Shown here: positions 33,793 to 45,820 of the stretch, piece by piece
Numbering within the stretch: the stretch's first letter is position 1
Layout of the letters: the number at the start of each line of letters is the position of its first letter
Source: Rachycentron canadum
Lineage: Eukaryota; Chordata; Actinopteri; Carangiformes; Rachycentridae
Direction of reading: 5' to 3'
DNA length: 64,000 bases
Assembly (NCBI GenBank): GCA_038496675.1
Contig: CM076655.1
Location: 22,843,758 to 22,907,757 of the forward strand
Program-made: the position numbers and the translations under genes
Notes under the pieces: model-generated
What the model was told of the DNA's origin: nothing
What the model saw: the letters and a program-made list of their open reading frames with translations, nothing else
The model's database searches: none

Positions 33793-33935
33793 TCAGGGAG
33801 GTGTATGGTCAGCCCCAAAGTCATTCTGCAGCGGCCAGGAGCCATGCAGATATTTCTTCAGACAGAGTTCAGGTGGTCTGGTCCCCACAGAGATCTGAGT
33901 CAGTCTGGGATCATATAAAGAGACAGAAGACACGG
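33793..33935 (+). mobile_element. Tc1/mariner-like transposase relic
   Basis: At 33897-33932 the + strand reads ESVWDHIKRQKT, the conserved C-terminal transposase motif of Tc1/mariner-like elements (usually preceded by PQSPDLN). The preceding codons give VVWSPQRS, which fits WPPQSPDLN with the PDLNII part deleted. The frame continues upstream to about 33793 with only weak resemblance. Inverted repeats and the catalytic region were not found, so this is a short internal fossil, not an active element. Confidence 0.65.
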
Positions 33936-36012
33936 GCAGACTAAACCAACCGTAACTCTAACCAGTTAAGTACATTGTGTTCAGGTGTAATGAGAAGGAC
34001 TGGTGCTGGCAGCAGGTGGTCACACCGAATACTGATAATAATCCTTTTTCTGTTTGCTCCACCTTTCATGAAGTTAGGGTGAAGGTCAAAAATAAAGAAA
34101 ATTACATTTGTGAAGCTTCCTCGCTTCACTTTTAGTGCCATAAACGTTTGTATAGTAGCTGTGTGAATACAATCTCCAAGAATAAAATAAATACAGTGGC
34201 CCAACGGCCAATTTACAGTTAGTGTATAGAACAGAATAACAGAAAGTCATATTAGTGACACATTAGCCTAGTATAAAGGCTTGATTTGTAATATTTTGCG
34301 AAGAGATTAGAGTTTAACTGCCCACAATGCAGGCACAACACAGTTTGGATTGTTAAAAGGTGTAATGCACAATTAGAGAATGAAGGAATATGAATAAAGC
34401 TGGAAGGACTGGACACTGAAGGGGTGACTAGATACTGGTAATAGTAGCTGGTGGGTGTACTGCACTTTCAGTCTGAGGTGGGGGCTGAGTCTGGGAGTTT
34501 GCACAAGGCTGAGTCTCTTATCTAATAAGTGAGAAGGGGAACAGTGTGAAATCTGGTTCAGGAGACGAGGAGGCTGGTCGACCACAGGAAAGGTGAGTCT
34601 GTGGTGTGAAGCAGGATCGTGACTGGACAGGTGAGTTTGAGAAATGGGAGCAGGTCAGGTGAGTGTGTGAAGAAAACAGGAACGAAGACTATCAGGCTGG
34701 ATGTGGCTGAAGACCAGGTTCAGGCAGATCTGCAGCACAGGGGAGATCCAGAGGTTAAACAGGTGACGAAAACTGGGAAACAACAAAGTCCGGTTCGTGA
34801 CATTACCTCAGAGGAGTGTACAACAAACTGGCAAACACTGGAAAGAAGGACCAGGATCTTATACTGGGAGAAGGGGCTCTGAACACTGAACAACAAGGAA
34901 AGGGAATACAGCAGAGAAAACACAGGAACAAAACAAATATCTTCTAAACTCTGACATGATTAGCAGTTAACTGATCACAGCAAAACTAATTTAATCCAAA
35001 AGCAGTTGCAGTATGATAAAAAGTTTGTGCAGATAATGCTTCAATAAGATCTGTCAGTTAGACAGTTAGACAGCAACAGAACCAATGAAACCATCTGGTA
35101 CCTGAAGCATCTTGGAGGCTCCACGTTCACCTGAGCAGTGTTAAGACGAGTGACGTGGATAAAACCAGCACAGCCGACAGGGGATAGAAGCACCTGACAA
35201 TCAGTCACAAATTAAATCTGATAAACAACCTCATCCTTTATTTAAAGATGCACAATGCTTTTTTCTGCTCAGTTGTAATGTTTGTGTGCTAGTAAGGAAG
35301 TTGAGGTATCAAGGAGCTGAGCCTCCGGGGAAAGCCACCTCACAGGCTGCCGATAAATTCTGTCTCACTCTCTTAAACCACGACTCGAACTCTGGACCTA
35401 CAAATCTACAACCTCAAGTATTTGATGAGTTTATGTTATTGAGGGTGGGCGCACAACCGGAGTCACTGCAGTGACAACAACGAAGAGCTGCAAAGGAAAG
35501 GGAAAGCAGTGACACAAACCCAGACATGACGATGCAATCAAACCCGTATTGACCTCAATAATAGCAGGATGACAAAAGCTTTGTCAGTAATAAACACCGT
35601 AGACACGTTAATGTGAACCTGTCCCTCCTGCACAAAAGCAGGGTCACAGTTTGTCTCTGCGTATCATCATCAAACCTCTTTCATCCCGACTGAATGAGTT
35701 TGACCTGCTGAGGCGCCAGGGTGGAGAAAAAAAAAAAAAAAAGAAACACACCCTGGATTTTCCCCTTGACTGATTTGGCGTAACGTATTACTGTAATTAT
35801 CTCATCCGTGTCTCCTCTCAGAACGGATCACTGCTCAGATTCATCTAATGCAACACTTAAAGCCGACTGACACTGAGATGTACAGTAACGAAAACAGACA
35901 ATTAAACTGTTCTCAGGACCAGAATAGGATTTCTCTCTGCAACTTTCCTGACACAAGTTCTTTTCTAACCTGTGTTTTACATCCTCATCTACTTCAAGCA
36001 TGTGTTTACCTC

Positions 36013-36045
36013 TTTGCTTTTGGAGCTGAGATCTCCAAAAGCAAA
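36013..36045. repeat. Perfect 13-bp inverted repeat, 7-nt loop
   Basis: TTTGCTTTTGGAG at 36013-36025 is the exact reverse complement of 36033-36045; the loop is CTGAGAT. Function unknown. Confidence 0.75.
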
Positions 36046-36261
36046 AGTCACAACTGGTGGGAAATGATGTTAAATGTAGGTGTCACAGGTTGATGCCTCA
36101 AACACAATTTTACATGTAGTAGCTTTGAAGAGCGTTTTGACAACAAACTAGACGAATGTTTCATATTTCAGTTCATGTTTGCTCTTCACGTTTATTTCAT
36201 ATATTCTTTATTTAATTATAAAAATCTGTTAAAAGTTTTGCCGTACTGTGATATCCATCCC

Positions 36262-36345
36262 TTTAAAGGAGCTATTTGCAAGTTTCACGAGTGCTACACA
36301 GCTAACGTTAGCATTAACGATTTTTTTATTTACCGGCATCAAACT
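36262..36345 (+). repeat. Short dispersed repeat shared with 58395-58475
   Basis: AAAGGAGCTATTTGCAAG, GCTACACAGCTAACGTTAGC and ATTTACCGGC recur in the same order at 58395-58475 (AAAGGAGCTATAG, GCTACATAGCTAGCATTAGC, ATTTACCGG). In the second place it is followed directly by the distal half of dispersed family 1. Confidence 0.7.
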
Positions 36346-38082
36346 TAATTTCTTTTCTCACCACCAGCTGTAGGAAGCTTCAGGCTTATAAATATTAAGG
36401 GTTGGAAACTAAATCAGAGCACGAGCGGCTTTTCCATCTCTAACTCTTAGGAATCAGAGTTCTCTAAACTTTATACTTAATCAGTTTGATGTTATTTAAT
36501 ATCACACTGATCACTAAGCCTATTCACTCTCTTACAAAACTCTTTCAGAACTTTTTTTGTATTTCCACATGAGGGAATAGGTCACTTTAGTTTGTCATTC
36601 TGCAGAGGATAAAATGAAAAATACACCAATAGATAAAACACCTGAAGGCCAGTAAATGTCCTTTAAAGCTGGGGCCCAAAACTTGAATTAGAAATAGGAA
36701 AAAATCTCAGGTTCAAATGAAACCAGGCTCTATTCAACTGCACTGAACTGTCATCAGTGGAAGGACAGAGCACATAATACAAACTGACTCAATTTACTTG
36801 TTATTAGCGCCGGCAGCGCTTCTATTAAATTACTTTAGACTGTGCTTCATGGGATTTTCCCTAAATGTAATGGCCCAACAGAAAGCTTGGTGAATATCAG
36901 AGTGAGCGAGGTCATCATTAAACATTTTTAAGAAATAATTCAATTTCTACTAATTCACTGTAAGGAGGTAAGTGCCATTCAGTACTTTTTAGTCATGATT
37001 TCACCACATTTTCACCTCTCTTTGTCAATTTTTCTTTGGCTTGTGCTTCTATTGAACAGCATTTTTTCTAGCATAAGGAAAACAACCAAACAATAAGCAT
37101 TCACTGAATGTTTTCATGATGGTATATAACATTGCCAGAGAAAAAAAAATATGGCAGAGAAAAAAAGAAATGTCATTGTATAGCTTTCAGACGATAATAA
37201 CGTGCTTTTATGACTCACGTGGCTTTTCTGCATTACCAGCCAGAATAGAGCATATATTACAACACACTTTAAAATCCATCCTGTTTACCCATAGCGGATA
37301 GTGCAATATTTCACTGTGATGAGCAAATGACAGAAGCCTTGGGGAGCAATGATTTCATGGGAGGTTCTTCAGAAGTCGATAGCACATGTAGCGCCGCTTC
37401 AATAAGTCATTATCATTGCTTCACTTCCCTGAAGTGCCAAACGTGGCCTGAAAACCGTCTCCTCCAAGTGTCAATTTTTGATCAAAGCAGCTACCTAGAG
37501 CTTAAATAAACCAGGTCACTGCTCAGTTTATCTGTAATGTTCATTTGTTTTTTTATGAAACATGTTTTTTTTTTTCTCCTTCACCTCCCAGAAACATGGC
37601 TCCAGCATCCAAACAGTTACATCATCTGCTCACACTTCTTTGATTTTTATCTGTGTGTGTCTTGTTGTTGGAAGTGGAAAACCCTGCATGATGATTTGCA
37701 TAAGAAGTAGGATCACAGCAATGCATTGCATGCTATAATCCTTTGATGCTGTGGTTGTCCCCTCCCACGGTAAAGTTCTGCCTCCATGATAATTATCTGT
37801 GCTCACATGTGATGTGACGGCAACACATGCTTCAAAAAGACATGTATGTGCATTGGCTGAGACCAGATTGGATTTATGAGTCCGTGAGCAACTGATACAG
37901 TTTGTTTTTTTATCTTGTCCTATATATTGTATAGATACAGTTTAGTGCTTTACTCTCCTGTCTTGAGGTTAAGTTACAGCTGTGCCAGTGCAGATGGAAA
38001 TTAGGTCTTTTCGCACAAACAGGAGCTTCAAAAAGAAGCTGCACATCCAGGTACATGGTTACTATATGAACGCTCTGTGTAT

Positions 38083-38397
38083 CCATCCATCATTTACCAT
38101 TTACCTCTTATCCATGCAGGGTTGCAGGGGGACTGGAGCCAATCCCAGCGGACACTGGGCGAGGCTGCCAGTCCACTGCAAGGCTGACATTATACCGACA
38201 AACAACCATTCACAGTCATATTTGCGCCTGCAGGCAAGTTAGAATCAATGAGCCCAATGTGTCTTTGGACTCTGGGAAGAAGGTGGAGGGAACCCACACC
38301 AGCACAGGGAGAACATGCAAACACACAGAAAGGCCACAGGCATGAGGTTTGAACCTTCCTGCTGTGAGGCAACAGTGCTAACCACTGCAGCTCTGTA
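38083..38397 (+). repeat. Dispersed repeat, 'CTGGAGCCCATCCCAGC' family, copy 2 (near full length)
   Basis: Ordered phrases: CCATCCATCATTTACC, GACTGGAGCCAATCCCAGCG, CAACCATTCACAGTCATA, GTCTTTGGACTCTGGGAAG, GAGAACATGCAAACACAC, CCTTCCTGCTGTGAGGCAAC and AGTGCTAACCACTGCAG. This is a fuller version of the copy at 12857-13085. Confidence 0.8.
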
Positions 38398-41300
38398 CGT
38401 TTGTTGATCATTTAATCACCCCCACTGTGGGTAAGTCTTTTGTCCAAAATGTTGTAAGACACAAGTAACTCCCAAGACAAAGAACTCCCAGATCATATCC
38501 ATGTCTTAACTGTTATGTGCCCTTCATCATATGTCATCACTTTGTTTGTTTGATTGTAGGCTGGATTATACAAAAGCTACCGAAGTGATTTGTACCAGAC
38601 TTGATGGAGGGATGGGGCAAGAGTCTGGGCAGATCCAGCTTTAGGGGGCGGATACAAGATGTTTTTACTCCTCAACATTGCAATCTGACCCAGGTGACAA
38701 TCTGGATCTGACTGATATGTATAGTATTGTTTGGTCTTGGTATGAGCTCTAGTGCCATCCAAGACTTGATAACATTTTAAGGCTTGATGTGTTATTTATA
38801 ATAATTTGCAATTTCTCAGAAAAATCCCTGGTCGCACTGAATTCTGTCAAGTCTAAATTCATCTGACTCAAGGCTTAGTCCTGTGAATCAAATGCTCACC
38901 TCTGGTTCAAAGCATTTAAAAACAACATTTGCAAAAGCTGTGCATGACTAGATGTGATTCGTGGTTCTGAAATTTAGGCGAACTGACTCTTTAGTTTGAG
39001 CTTTGGCAAAGCCAAAGGAGGTACAGTAGACACAGCTTCTCAGATCTAAACTGCATTTCCTCAGATTTTTCAGAGCAAATTCAGCATTGATATCACTCAT
39101 GTTAAAAAGGAAGACATACACGAGAGCTGGTCTGGTGATGATACTGTGGATTTGTGGCTGTGCGAGAGCTAAAGTGGGACGTTTTACTGGTTGAACACGT
39201 AGCCCACAGCCTCTCAGGGCGGCAGAATTTGCCATGCATCAGGATGATTTGACATAAGCTGAGCAGGGTGTAGGCGGATTATGTCTTTGAGGATCCATAT
39301 GCAGGAGATGTGAGAGCAGAATACTGAGTAGGTTTGTTCTGGAGAGAAAAACGTTGAGACTCCACTTGTAGTGAAATTAAATAATTCTCCAAAATCCTTG
39401 ACTTTTGACTGTTTATTAAAATGCCTGGGTCCCATTTGAATATGTTTTATTTCTATGAGTTATAGAAAGAAATGTCGTTTTTATAGCTAAAAAGAACAAA
39501 ATATATTTTTGATGCAAAGCGTCCATTGTGTAGTATGAAAGAAATGGGTCTCTGTGGATGTGACTTTGACTGAGTGGCAGAGAATATGCCTTCATCACCT
39601 GTCAGACGGTGACTTTGGGCAGGAGCTCGGTACTATATTTAGCTAAAAGGTGACAGCCCAGAATGAATGAGTTGTGGAAATGGACTGTCACTGTCAAAGC
39701 TGTGCACCTTGACCAGTTTGACAGGTTTTACATTTAAAATGGTAATTTCACACCAAGCAATATGAGAAGAGAAGGTTACACATGCAGCCATTATTGAAGA
39801 GAGAGCCTGTCCTATTACTTATTCTATATGCATGGGGGTTGACGTGGACCATTAGTTAGACTGGGTCTCTGGAGTTTAGGGATTAGACCTTTATCAGAGA
39901 ACCATGGTTATGGATATAACCACTGTCAACATGACCCTAAATATGTGAACATCTCTATCTTTGATAATCTGAACAGACTGATGTTTGATGTGTTTCAATA
40001 CATTCATTCATTGTGTATGAAAATGATATTAATCATATGCTCTGACCTTCACAGTCAACCTATAAGAGGGAAAAACAATGATCATCCCTCCAGTGGAGTT
40101 CAGAGACTTGTTGAATCGATGCCAATGTTGAATGTTGAAGGACTTAAGTCCAATCATCACAATTTCAAAGATGAAAATTATACTGTATATAAATAGTAAA
40201 ATGTTATGCAATGGCATATTCTTAGTATCGGAAAAATATTGTCAGGCAGATTATATCATTTAAAAAATGCTCAAAGACAGATGAGTTAATCAAAACCCGA
40301 CATGGAGGGAGTCTGGGGGACATTTTACATTCTGAAATTTTATTTACTGTCTAATAGGGACCTTTAAGATTAAAGCAGTTGATGAAAGAGACAAAATAAC
40401 ATGGATGAAATCTAGCATCTGAAAAAAAAAAAATCTGGGCGCAAGAGAAGCTTTATCCACTTTATACGTCCACTTGTGCAGAAACTTTGAGATGCATTTT
40501 TCCTTCAAATCAAGTGTGGCAGAGTGATATACCAGTCCCTCTCTGTTGCATACACCTACTTCCCTGCTCCTCACCTGTGACTTCTCCCACGATGTCCCAG
40601 AAATCGAGAAAGAGCCCAGATTGTCCCCAGTAAGACAGAGGTGACAAGTGAGTCAGAATAGAGAGAGACAACTCTGCATTTATTGGTGGTGGCGTCCAAT
40701 TGATCTGGAATAAAGCTGCGTAATTGCACTTTCCTTTCATGTTGGGTCTGTTTGGATTGTGAGGCCGAGGAGGATTACTCTGCCTCCAGCAGACACCCAC
40801 GCTTGGAAGGCTCACTCGCTGTGTAAAAGAGAAGAAAAAAACAAAATCCTCCAATACATCAAACACTCCTGATACTTGGACTCAGAAAAAAAAAAATGCA
40901 ATACCATTTAACGTGGGAGGATTTAGGACTTAATATCAGTGCTAAGAGCCTTCATTTCTCAGTGGAAATTTACATCTTCACTATCGGACAGAAGGTTATT
41001 CATCAGGTTTTATGTTGCTTGCTTTCAGTTCAGACTTAATATCTACATGAGTGACTCGGACCCCTGTTGTGCGATTAGTCATCAGGCAGGGATCCAATAT
41101 CTCAACACTGGAAGGACAAGAGCAGGTAACAAAACAATATCAGCACAGGACCATTATTCACAGATGTGCAAAACAGGATCAAAATGGGGATCTATATCTC
41201 TCTCTCTCAGTTCTGGTGTAAAGACGTCTTGTCTTTGTGTGGAAGCCTCTGCACGTCCAAAACAGCTTTTTTTTAACATTGTGCACAGATTATTTATTTG

Positions 41301-41990
41301 GCTCAAAAGTAAAACAAAAATCTCTAGAAACAAAATAAATAAATACAATAAATAAATTATCCAATGTTTCAAGACACTCACACTGTCTAGTCAGGAATTT
41401 CTTATCTATAATACTGATATGTCAATGCTAATGGTACGTTGGTGTTTCCTTTAGTTGAGTCATTTGTCTGTACATATTATCTCAGGTTAAGCAGAAGAAG
41501 GCAAACATATTATAATAAGGCATCACCAAAAGGAAAGGAAAAGAGATACAACTCAATATTTCAAAATTAAAGCATTATTTATCACATTGATTATACGTCA
41601 GAAATTTCTTATGTAAGATATTTGGTAATAAATTTATCATTCACTTATAAAGACCATTGATATTGAAATATAATTAAGCCCTAAAGTAGTAAAGTTTGAC
41701 ATTATACGTGATTTGAGACGTGATTGAGTTTTGTGTGAGAGTGAAAAACAAGCTTTTGCTCTGAGATGTCACATGATAAAGATTTGTTTTTCCAAACAGC
41801 CACAGAGACACATTGACTGATGATGACTGATGATGACTGATGTGGTCATTTACAATGTGATAAAATGAGCTGACTGCATCACCACAAAGAACATAACTGT
41901 AACCGGTAAAATAACACGTAACAAAAAAAAACAAAACAAAAAAAACTAACAGATGAACAAAGATGAACAGCCAGAGAGACAAAGTGTCCT
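38398..41990. other. Non-coding stretch
   Basis: Mostly AT-rich single-copy DNA without a recognised gene or element. A possible but unsupported minus-strand exon (40575-40704) is discussed as a finding. A 10-bp tandem (TGATGACTGA, about three units) lies at 41812-41841. Confidence 0.6.
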
Positions 41991-41992
41991 CG

Positions 41993-42453
41993 CTCTGAGA
42001 AAGTTGAATCTTGGGCAACTGGACTCGGTTGTAGATTCTTGAAGACGTTTCACCTTCATCCAAGAGGCTTCTTCAGTTCTGACTGACTGGTGGAGAAACC
42101 CAGGTATTGAGCCTTGGTGGGGTCATTAAAGTCACCTGAGATCAGGTGTGGACGACCGTCGTTGGAGTCACATGAGGCCAAGTGTGGCTGGTTTAGTCTC
42201 CTGGGAAGGGATGAAAGGACAGAATTGTAGGTGGGGGGATAGGTGGTGTCTGAGGCCTCCTCCTCTTTTAGACAGCCTCCTTCACTCCTCTTTCAAACCA
42301 CCTATCCTCCCTATCCAAAATGTGGACATTGTTGTCATTCTGTCATTCTGAGTGTCTCCTGTCCTTTAGGTGGAGGAAAACTACTGCGTCCTGATGAGTT
42401 GGCTGAAGAATCTACAACCAAGTCCAGTTGCCCTAGATTCAACTTTTTTAGAG
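41993..42453 (-). mobile_element. Penelope-like retroelement remnant flanked by inverted repeats
   Basis: On the minus strand, starting near 42325 and running to 42271, the frame reads VHILDREDRW, then FERGVKEAV. After a deletion and frameshifts GGGLRHHLSP, then TYNSVLSSLPRRLN can be read. These are C-terminal phrases of the ORF of fish Penelope-like elements, downstream of the GIY-YIG endonuclease fold. The remnant is bracketed by an inverted repeat of about 45 bp: 41993-42040 (…GGGCAACTGGACTCGGTTG…) and 42408-42453 (…CAACCAAGTCCAGTTGCCC…). Penelope-like elements often carry LTR-like copies in inverted orientation, which fits. The reverse-transcriptase part is absent; stops and shifts show it is dead. 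Confidence 0.8.
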
Positions 42454-43224
42454 GAACTATGACCTTACTGACTGAAACCTTCACAGTTTTCAAAGCATTT
42501 TTACTGACTTATTGTGGGAGAAGAACAGATCTCATATGCAGCCCATAGTATCCACATAAAACGTGGATAAGTCCAGTGCATTGAGCAGAGAAAGGGAGTT
42601 GGCAGGACTGCAGCTGCACACAAATCCAGGACCTGCAAATAACCACCCCCCATTTTCCAACAAGGTTCTTTTAAAATAACCAAAGCTGTAAATGACTGAT
42701 GTGAATCACAAAGACTTTGACAAAAAAAAGATCAAGAGAGTAAAACAGCAGCAGCAGCAGCACAAGCAGCAGCGGGTATCCTGCGGTGTCAGTATATAAA
42801 TCAATCCAAGACAAACTGCAGGAGCCTCGGCCACAATGTGAGCTCATTCACAATAAAACCAGTAGCTTGTGCTTCTCTCTAAATGAGTTTGACCTGCTGA
42901 AAGTATGAACCTCACACTGTTGCAGAGGAAAATCCGCACCACATAATACACCTGATTGACTGAAAGAAATTGACTGAAAACACAAGCACTTGCCTCAGGA
43001 ATCTTGGGCAGAAGAAGTTCCTTTATCTTAATTCTCCACAGGGATTTTGAGGCGATCAAAGCAAACGTGAAAGATCTGTCAAATGAACGGGCTGCATAAG
43101 GTCTCATATATCTCATACTGTATCTTCATTAATACCACTGTTGAGTTGTAGGAGTTGAGATCCCAGATCCTCATGAGTGCTTCTGTGAATTTTTACATAA
43201 CTCGTCTGTTTAAATTTCGTTAAG

Positions 43225-43440
43225 GTTTAAAGTTCTGCATAATTGAAGATGTGGCTGCTTTGAGTGTCATGTGGATGAATGTGTGCTTGTCACAAACCGG
43301 CATGCATCAGAAACCCAGCAGAGTTAGACACTGCCAAGATGGCAATGGCGGAGCAGCCCACTCTGAGCTTCAAAACTGCTCTTTAGAAACCCATGGGTGA
43401 CATTGCAGAGGCTATGTCCATCTGTATTTATGAGTGAAAC
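43225..43440 (+). repeat. Dispersed family 2, copy 2
   Basis: It aligns by eye with 20466-20640 (TGCATAATTGAAGATG, GTGGCTGCTTTGAGTGTC, ACACTGCCAAGATGGCAATG, GCAGCCCACTCTGAGCTTC) and continues into AAACCCATGGGTGACATTG. This end recalls the CCCATTGGTTTGTG end of family 1, supporting common ancestry or capture. Confidence 0.7.
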
Positions 43441-44833
43441 ATATGTGACTTTGGGAATCACTATGCTAATGGATAACCTAGTGCTATTTTAGCTATTTTA
43501 GTGCATTTTCTCTTTGTTTCAGTGAATCCACCTGAGTCACTGGCCAGCCTGTGGCCAGATTAGCATGTTAAATCTTGCTAATAAATTTTTTTTATTTAAT
43601 TCCTTTGCAGGTATATTATAAGCTTTTAACACAAGCTTTTGTCTTTTTTAACACATAACACTGAGAGTTCAGCATTATTCAAGTTTAAAACACAATGTGC
43701 TATGATTAGAATTTTTCAGATACTGGAACAATTTTTCCACCTGAATTAAACCTTGAAACTTGGGGAACCAGGCTCCAGTTTTCAATCGTCCGTCCGCATC
43801 TGAGCAGCAGCAGTTTTTGCGTGGAAAAGACTCACTTCCCCGAATCCTTGCAGATCAGTCAAGTGTCTTTTCAAGGAGCACAAGCCTTCTCGAGAAGGCC
43901 AGATGGTGCGATCAGCTGGCCACCTCAGAGCTCGGCAGGAATGCGACTTGTCCTCGCTCAGATCCCTTTGTCGTCTAATGCCTGCTTGGATCTCAGTCAA
44001 CCTGTGGCAGGCCGGCCGGATCAAAGGGAATATTCACGAGGCGCTTCCTGCTTTGAAAAGAATCTGGGGGGTTTCTCCATCTCTTGCACTTCTCCATCCG
44101 ATGGCAGGAGAACTGCAGGCTAACCTTGTGCTGCTCAGCTAACGTTCAGAGGATGTGACAGAGATGCTGATGTATGGAGCCTTGATCTTGGCATTGTTTC
44201 TTACTGAGCTCTGTCACGGCTGATTAGCAGCTTGTGAATTGTCGCATTGCATCGAGGCCCCTGGTGAGAGCTGATAGCAGCGAGTTTTTCACACAGCCCC
44301 CTCACATTATAAATAGGTTATTGAACTCCTCAGTGATGTTTCTTGATATATGGGCCCCCGTGGCTCTTCTGAAGTTGTTGATATTTGGTTTACAAGAGTG
44401 TTTGAGAGAAGGACTGTCAAAGTAACACTCCAGACTTCTTAAAGGCTCCATCTGTAATTTCATGTACAACATACATAGAATATAAAGTGTTTAGATAGAA
44501 TAGTTTTAGCAAAGTGAACCTAACACAAGAGTCCGTCTTAAAATCCTGCCTTCGTGGAAGTAATAACATTCAGTTTTTGTTGAAAAATTTATTGAGAGAT
44601 TTGAGATATTTGTGCAACTTTATTTTGAAGGATTTCTAACATTTAACCCTCTCTAACTGACATAAATGTAAAAAATATTACAAATAATTCTAAAATATTT
44701 GAACTTATCTAGAATAAAAAAACCAATAACCTTATCAAGGCTATAATAAAGAACATGATTCATTTAAAGGTATGAAATAGTCTTTTCTATTGGTAAATCA
44801 GTTTAAAATTTTCTGCAAAAGAGACACTTCAGT

Positions 44834-44854
44834 TATATATATATATATATATAT
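44834..44854. repeat. (TA)n microsatellite
   Basis: About ten TA units. Confidence 0.9.
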
Positions 44855-44966
44855 CTAAGAATGAAGAAGAAAAAGTTACAGATACAACCATGGATTCATA
44901 GCTTATTCATAGCTGGGCTCATTTAAACTTCATCCTGTCGGCTGTACAGTTGATAGAGAAAAGCCA

Positions 44967-45455
44967 GGCTGTTTATAAAAGTGGTCCTAGACTCTGGGAC
45001 TGTAAAGTGAATCCAGTACTGAAGAGCCTTATTCTCTCTAATGACCATCAGGGCACGCCTCCACTGGTTGTAAAAAGGAGATTGTATTGAAGTCTATGGG
45101 AAAATGCTTCTACTTCTCACTTGATTTATTAGCTCAGTAAACATTTTCCTAATGATTTTATGGTCTCAGTCTCTAGTTTCAAGTCTTCAATACAGCATGA
45201 TCTTAGTTTTTTAAATTACAGTCCATTTAGAGGAAAATAGACCATAAAGCAGGGGGATGAATTAGGGGGCGTGGCTACTGTGTGATTGACAAACTGTACC
45301 ACACAATCACTATAGAGTACAGAGCAGGTCAGCTCCACCCCTCACTCCTTCTCAGCTCCACCTTCTCCTCCAAATATGGTTTGTACTGGTTTAAAAAAAC
45401 AAGACAAATTACAAACTGGAGGCTTCAAAACAGCAGCTCACAAACCAATGGGTGA
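44967..45455 (+). repeat. Dispersed family 1, copy d (longest)
   Basis: It runs from GGCTGTTTATAAAAGTGG through CTAATGACCATCAGGGC, AGATTGTATTGAAGTCTATG, TTGATTTATTAGCTCAGTAA, ATTTAGAGGAAAATAGACC, GGGCGTGGCTACTGTGTG, GTCAGCTCCACCCCTCACTC, and ACAAATTACAAACTGGAGGC to GCTCACAAACCAATGGGTGA. At about 490 bp it is the best reference copy in this window. No coding capacity and no clear terminal inverted repeat were seen, so the class (MITE-like or SINE-like) is open. Confidence 0.88.
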
Positions 45456-45776
45456 GTTGACGCTTAAGAAAAAACACAGATTTAGCTGTAATTTATTATG
45501 CAAACTTTACAGTTGTGCAACAGTCCTTTGCTGGTCAAGATGGAGTCAACACTGAGTTAATTTAGCTTTTTAATGAAGTGGAAGACCAAAAATACATTAT
45601 ATGAAAGATGCCATTACTGGCTTGTCTCTCTTCTCTGATCCCAACACAACTCTACTTAACCTTTGCTTCTTTTACCTTCTCCTTCATTTCGTTCTCTTTC
45701 ACCTGAACCAGCCAGATTGAACCTGTCAGTCGACTGAATCAGTGACATGTTGCATCTCAAACCTGCTTCTCTTACT

Positions 45777-45820
<44 letters not shown>

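Larger units (their letters stand above)
33946..38080. other. Non-coding stretch
   Basis: No supported gene. The segment 34400-34950 contains three AGGTGAGT phrases and GGTTCGTGACATTACC-like text that looks like an old mobile-element remnant, class unknown. A 13-bp perfect hairpin lies at 36013-36045 and a small repeat shared with 58395 at 36262-36345. The rest is AT-rich single-copy DNA. Confidence 0.6.
42454..44960. other. Non-coding stretch with a possible conserved island
   Basis: It contains (CAG)5 plus impure CAG at 42746-42773 and dispersed family 2 copy 2. Single-copy, GC-balanced sequence at 43750-44420 might be a conserved non-coding element; open frames there are unrecognised. A (TA) tract lies at 44834-44854. 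Confidence 0.55.

Noticed and set aside
34580..34680. Three AGGTGAGT donor-like sites close together
   Set aside because: They look like repeats of one phrase in an old mobile-element remnant; no exon frame fits them.
40939..41355. 138-residue + strand open frame
   Set aside because: Low-complexity AT-rich 3' end, no family resemblance, no splice or promoter context.
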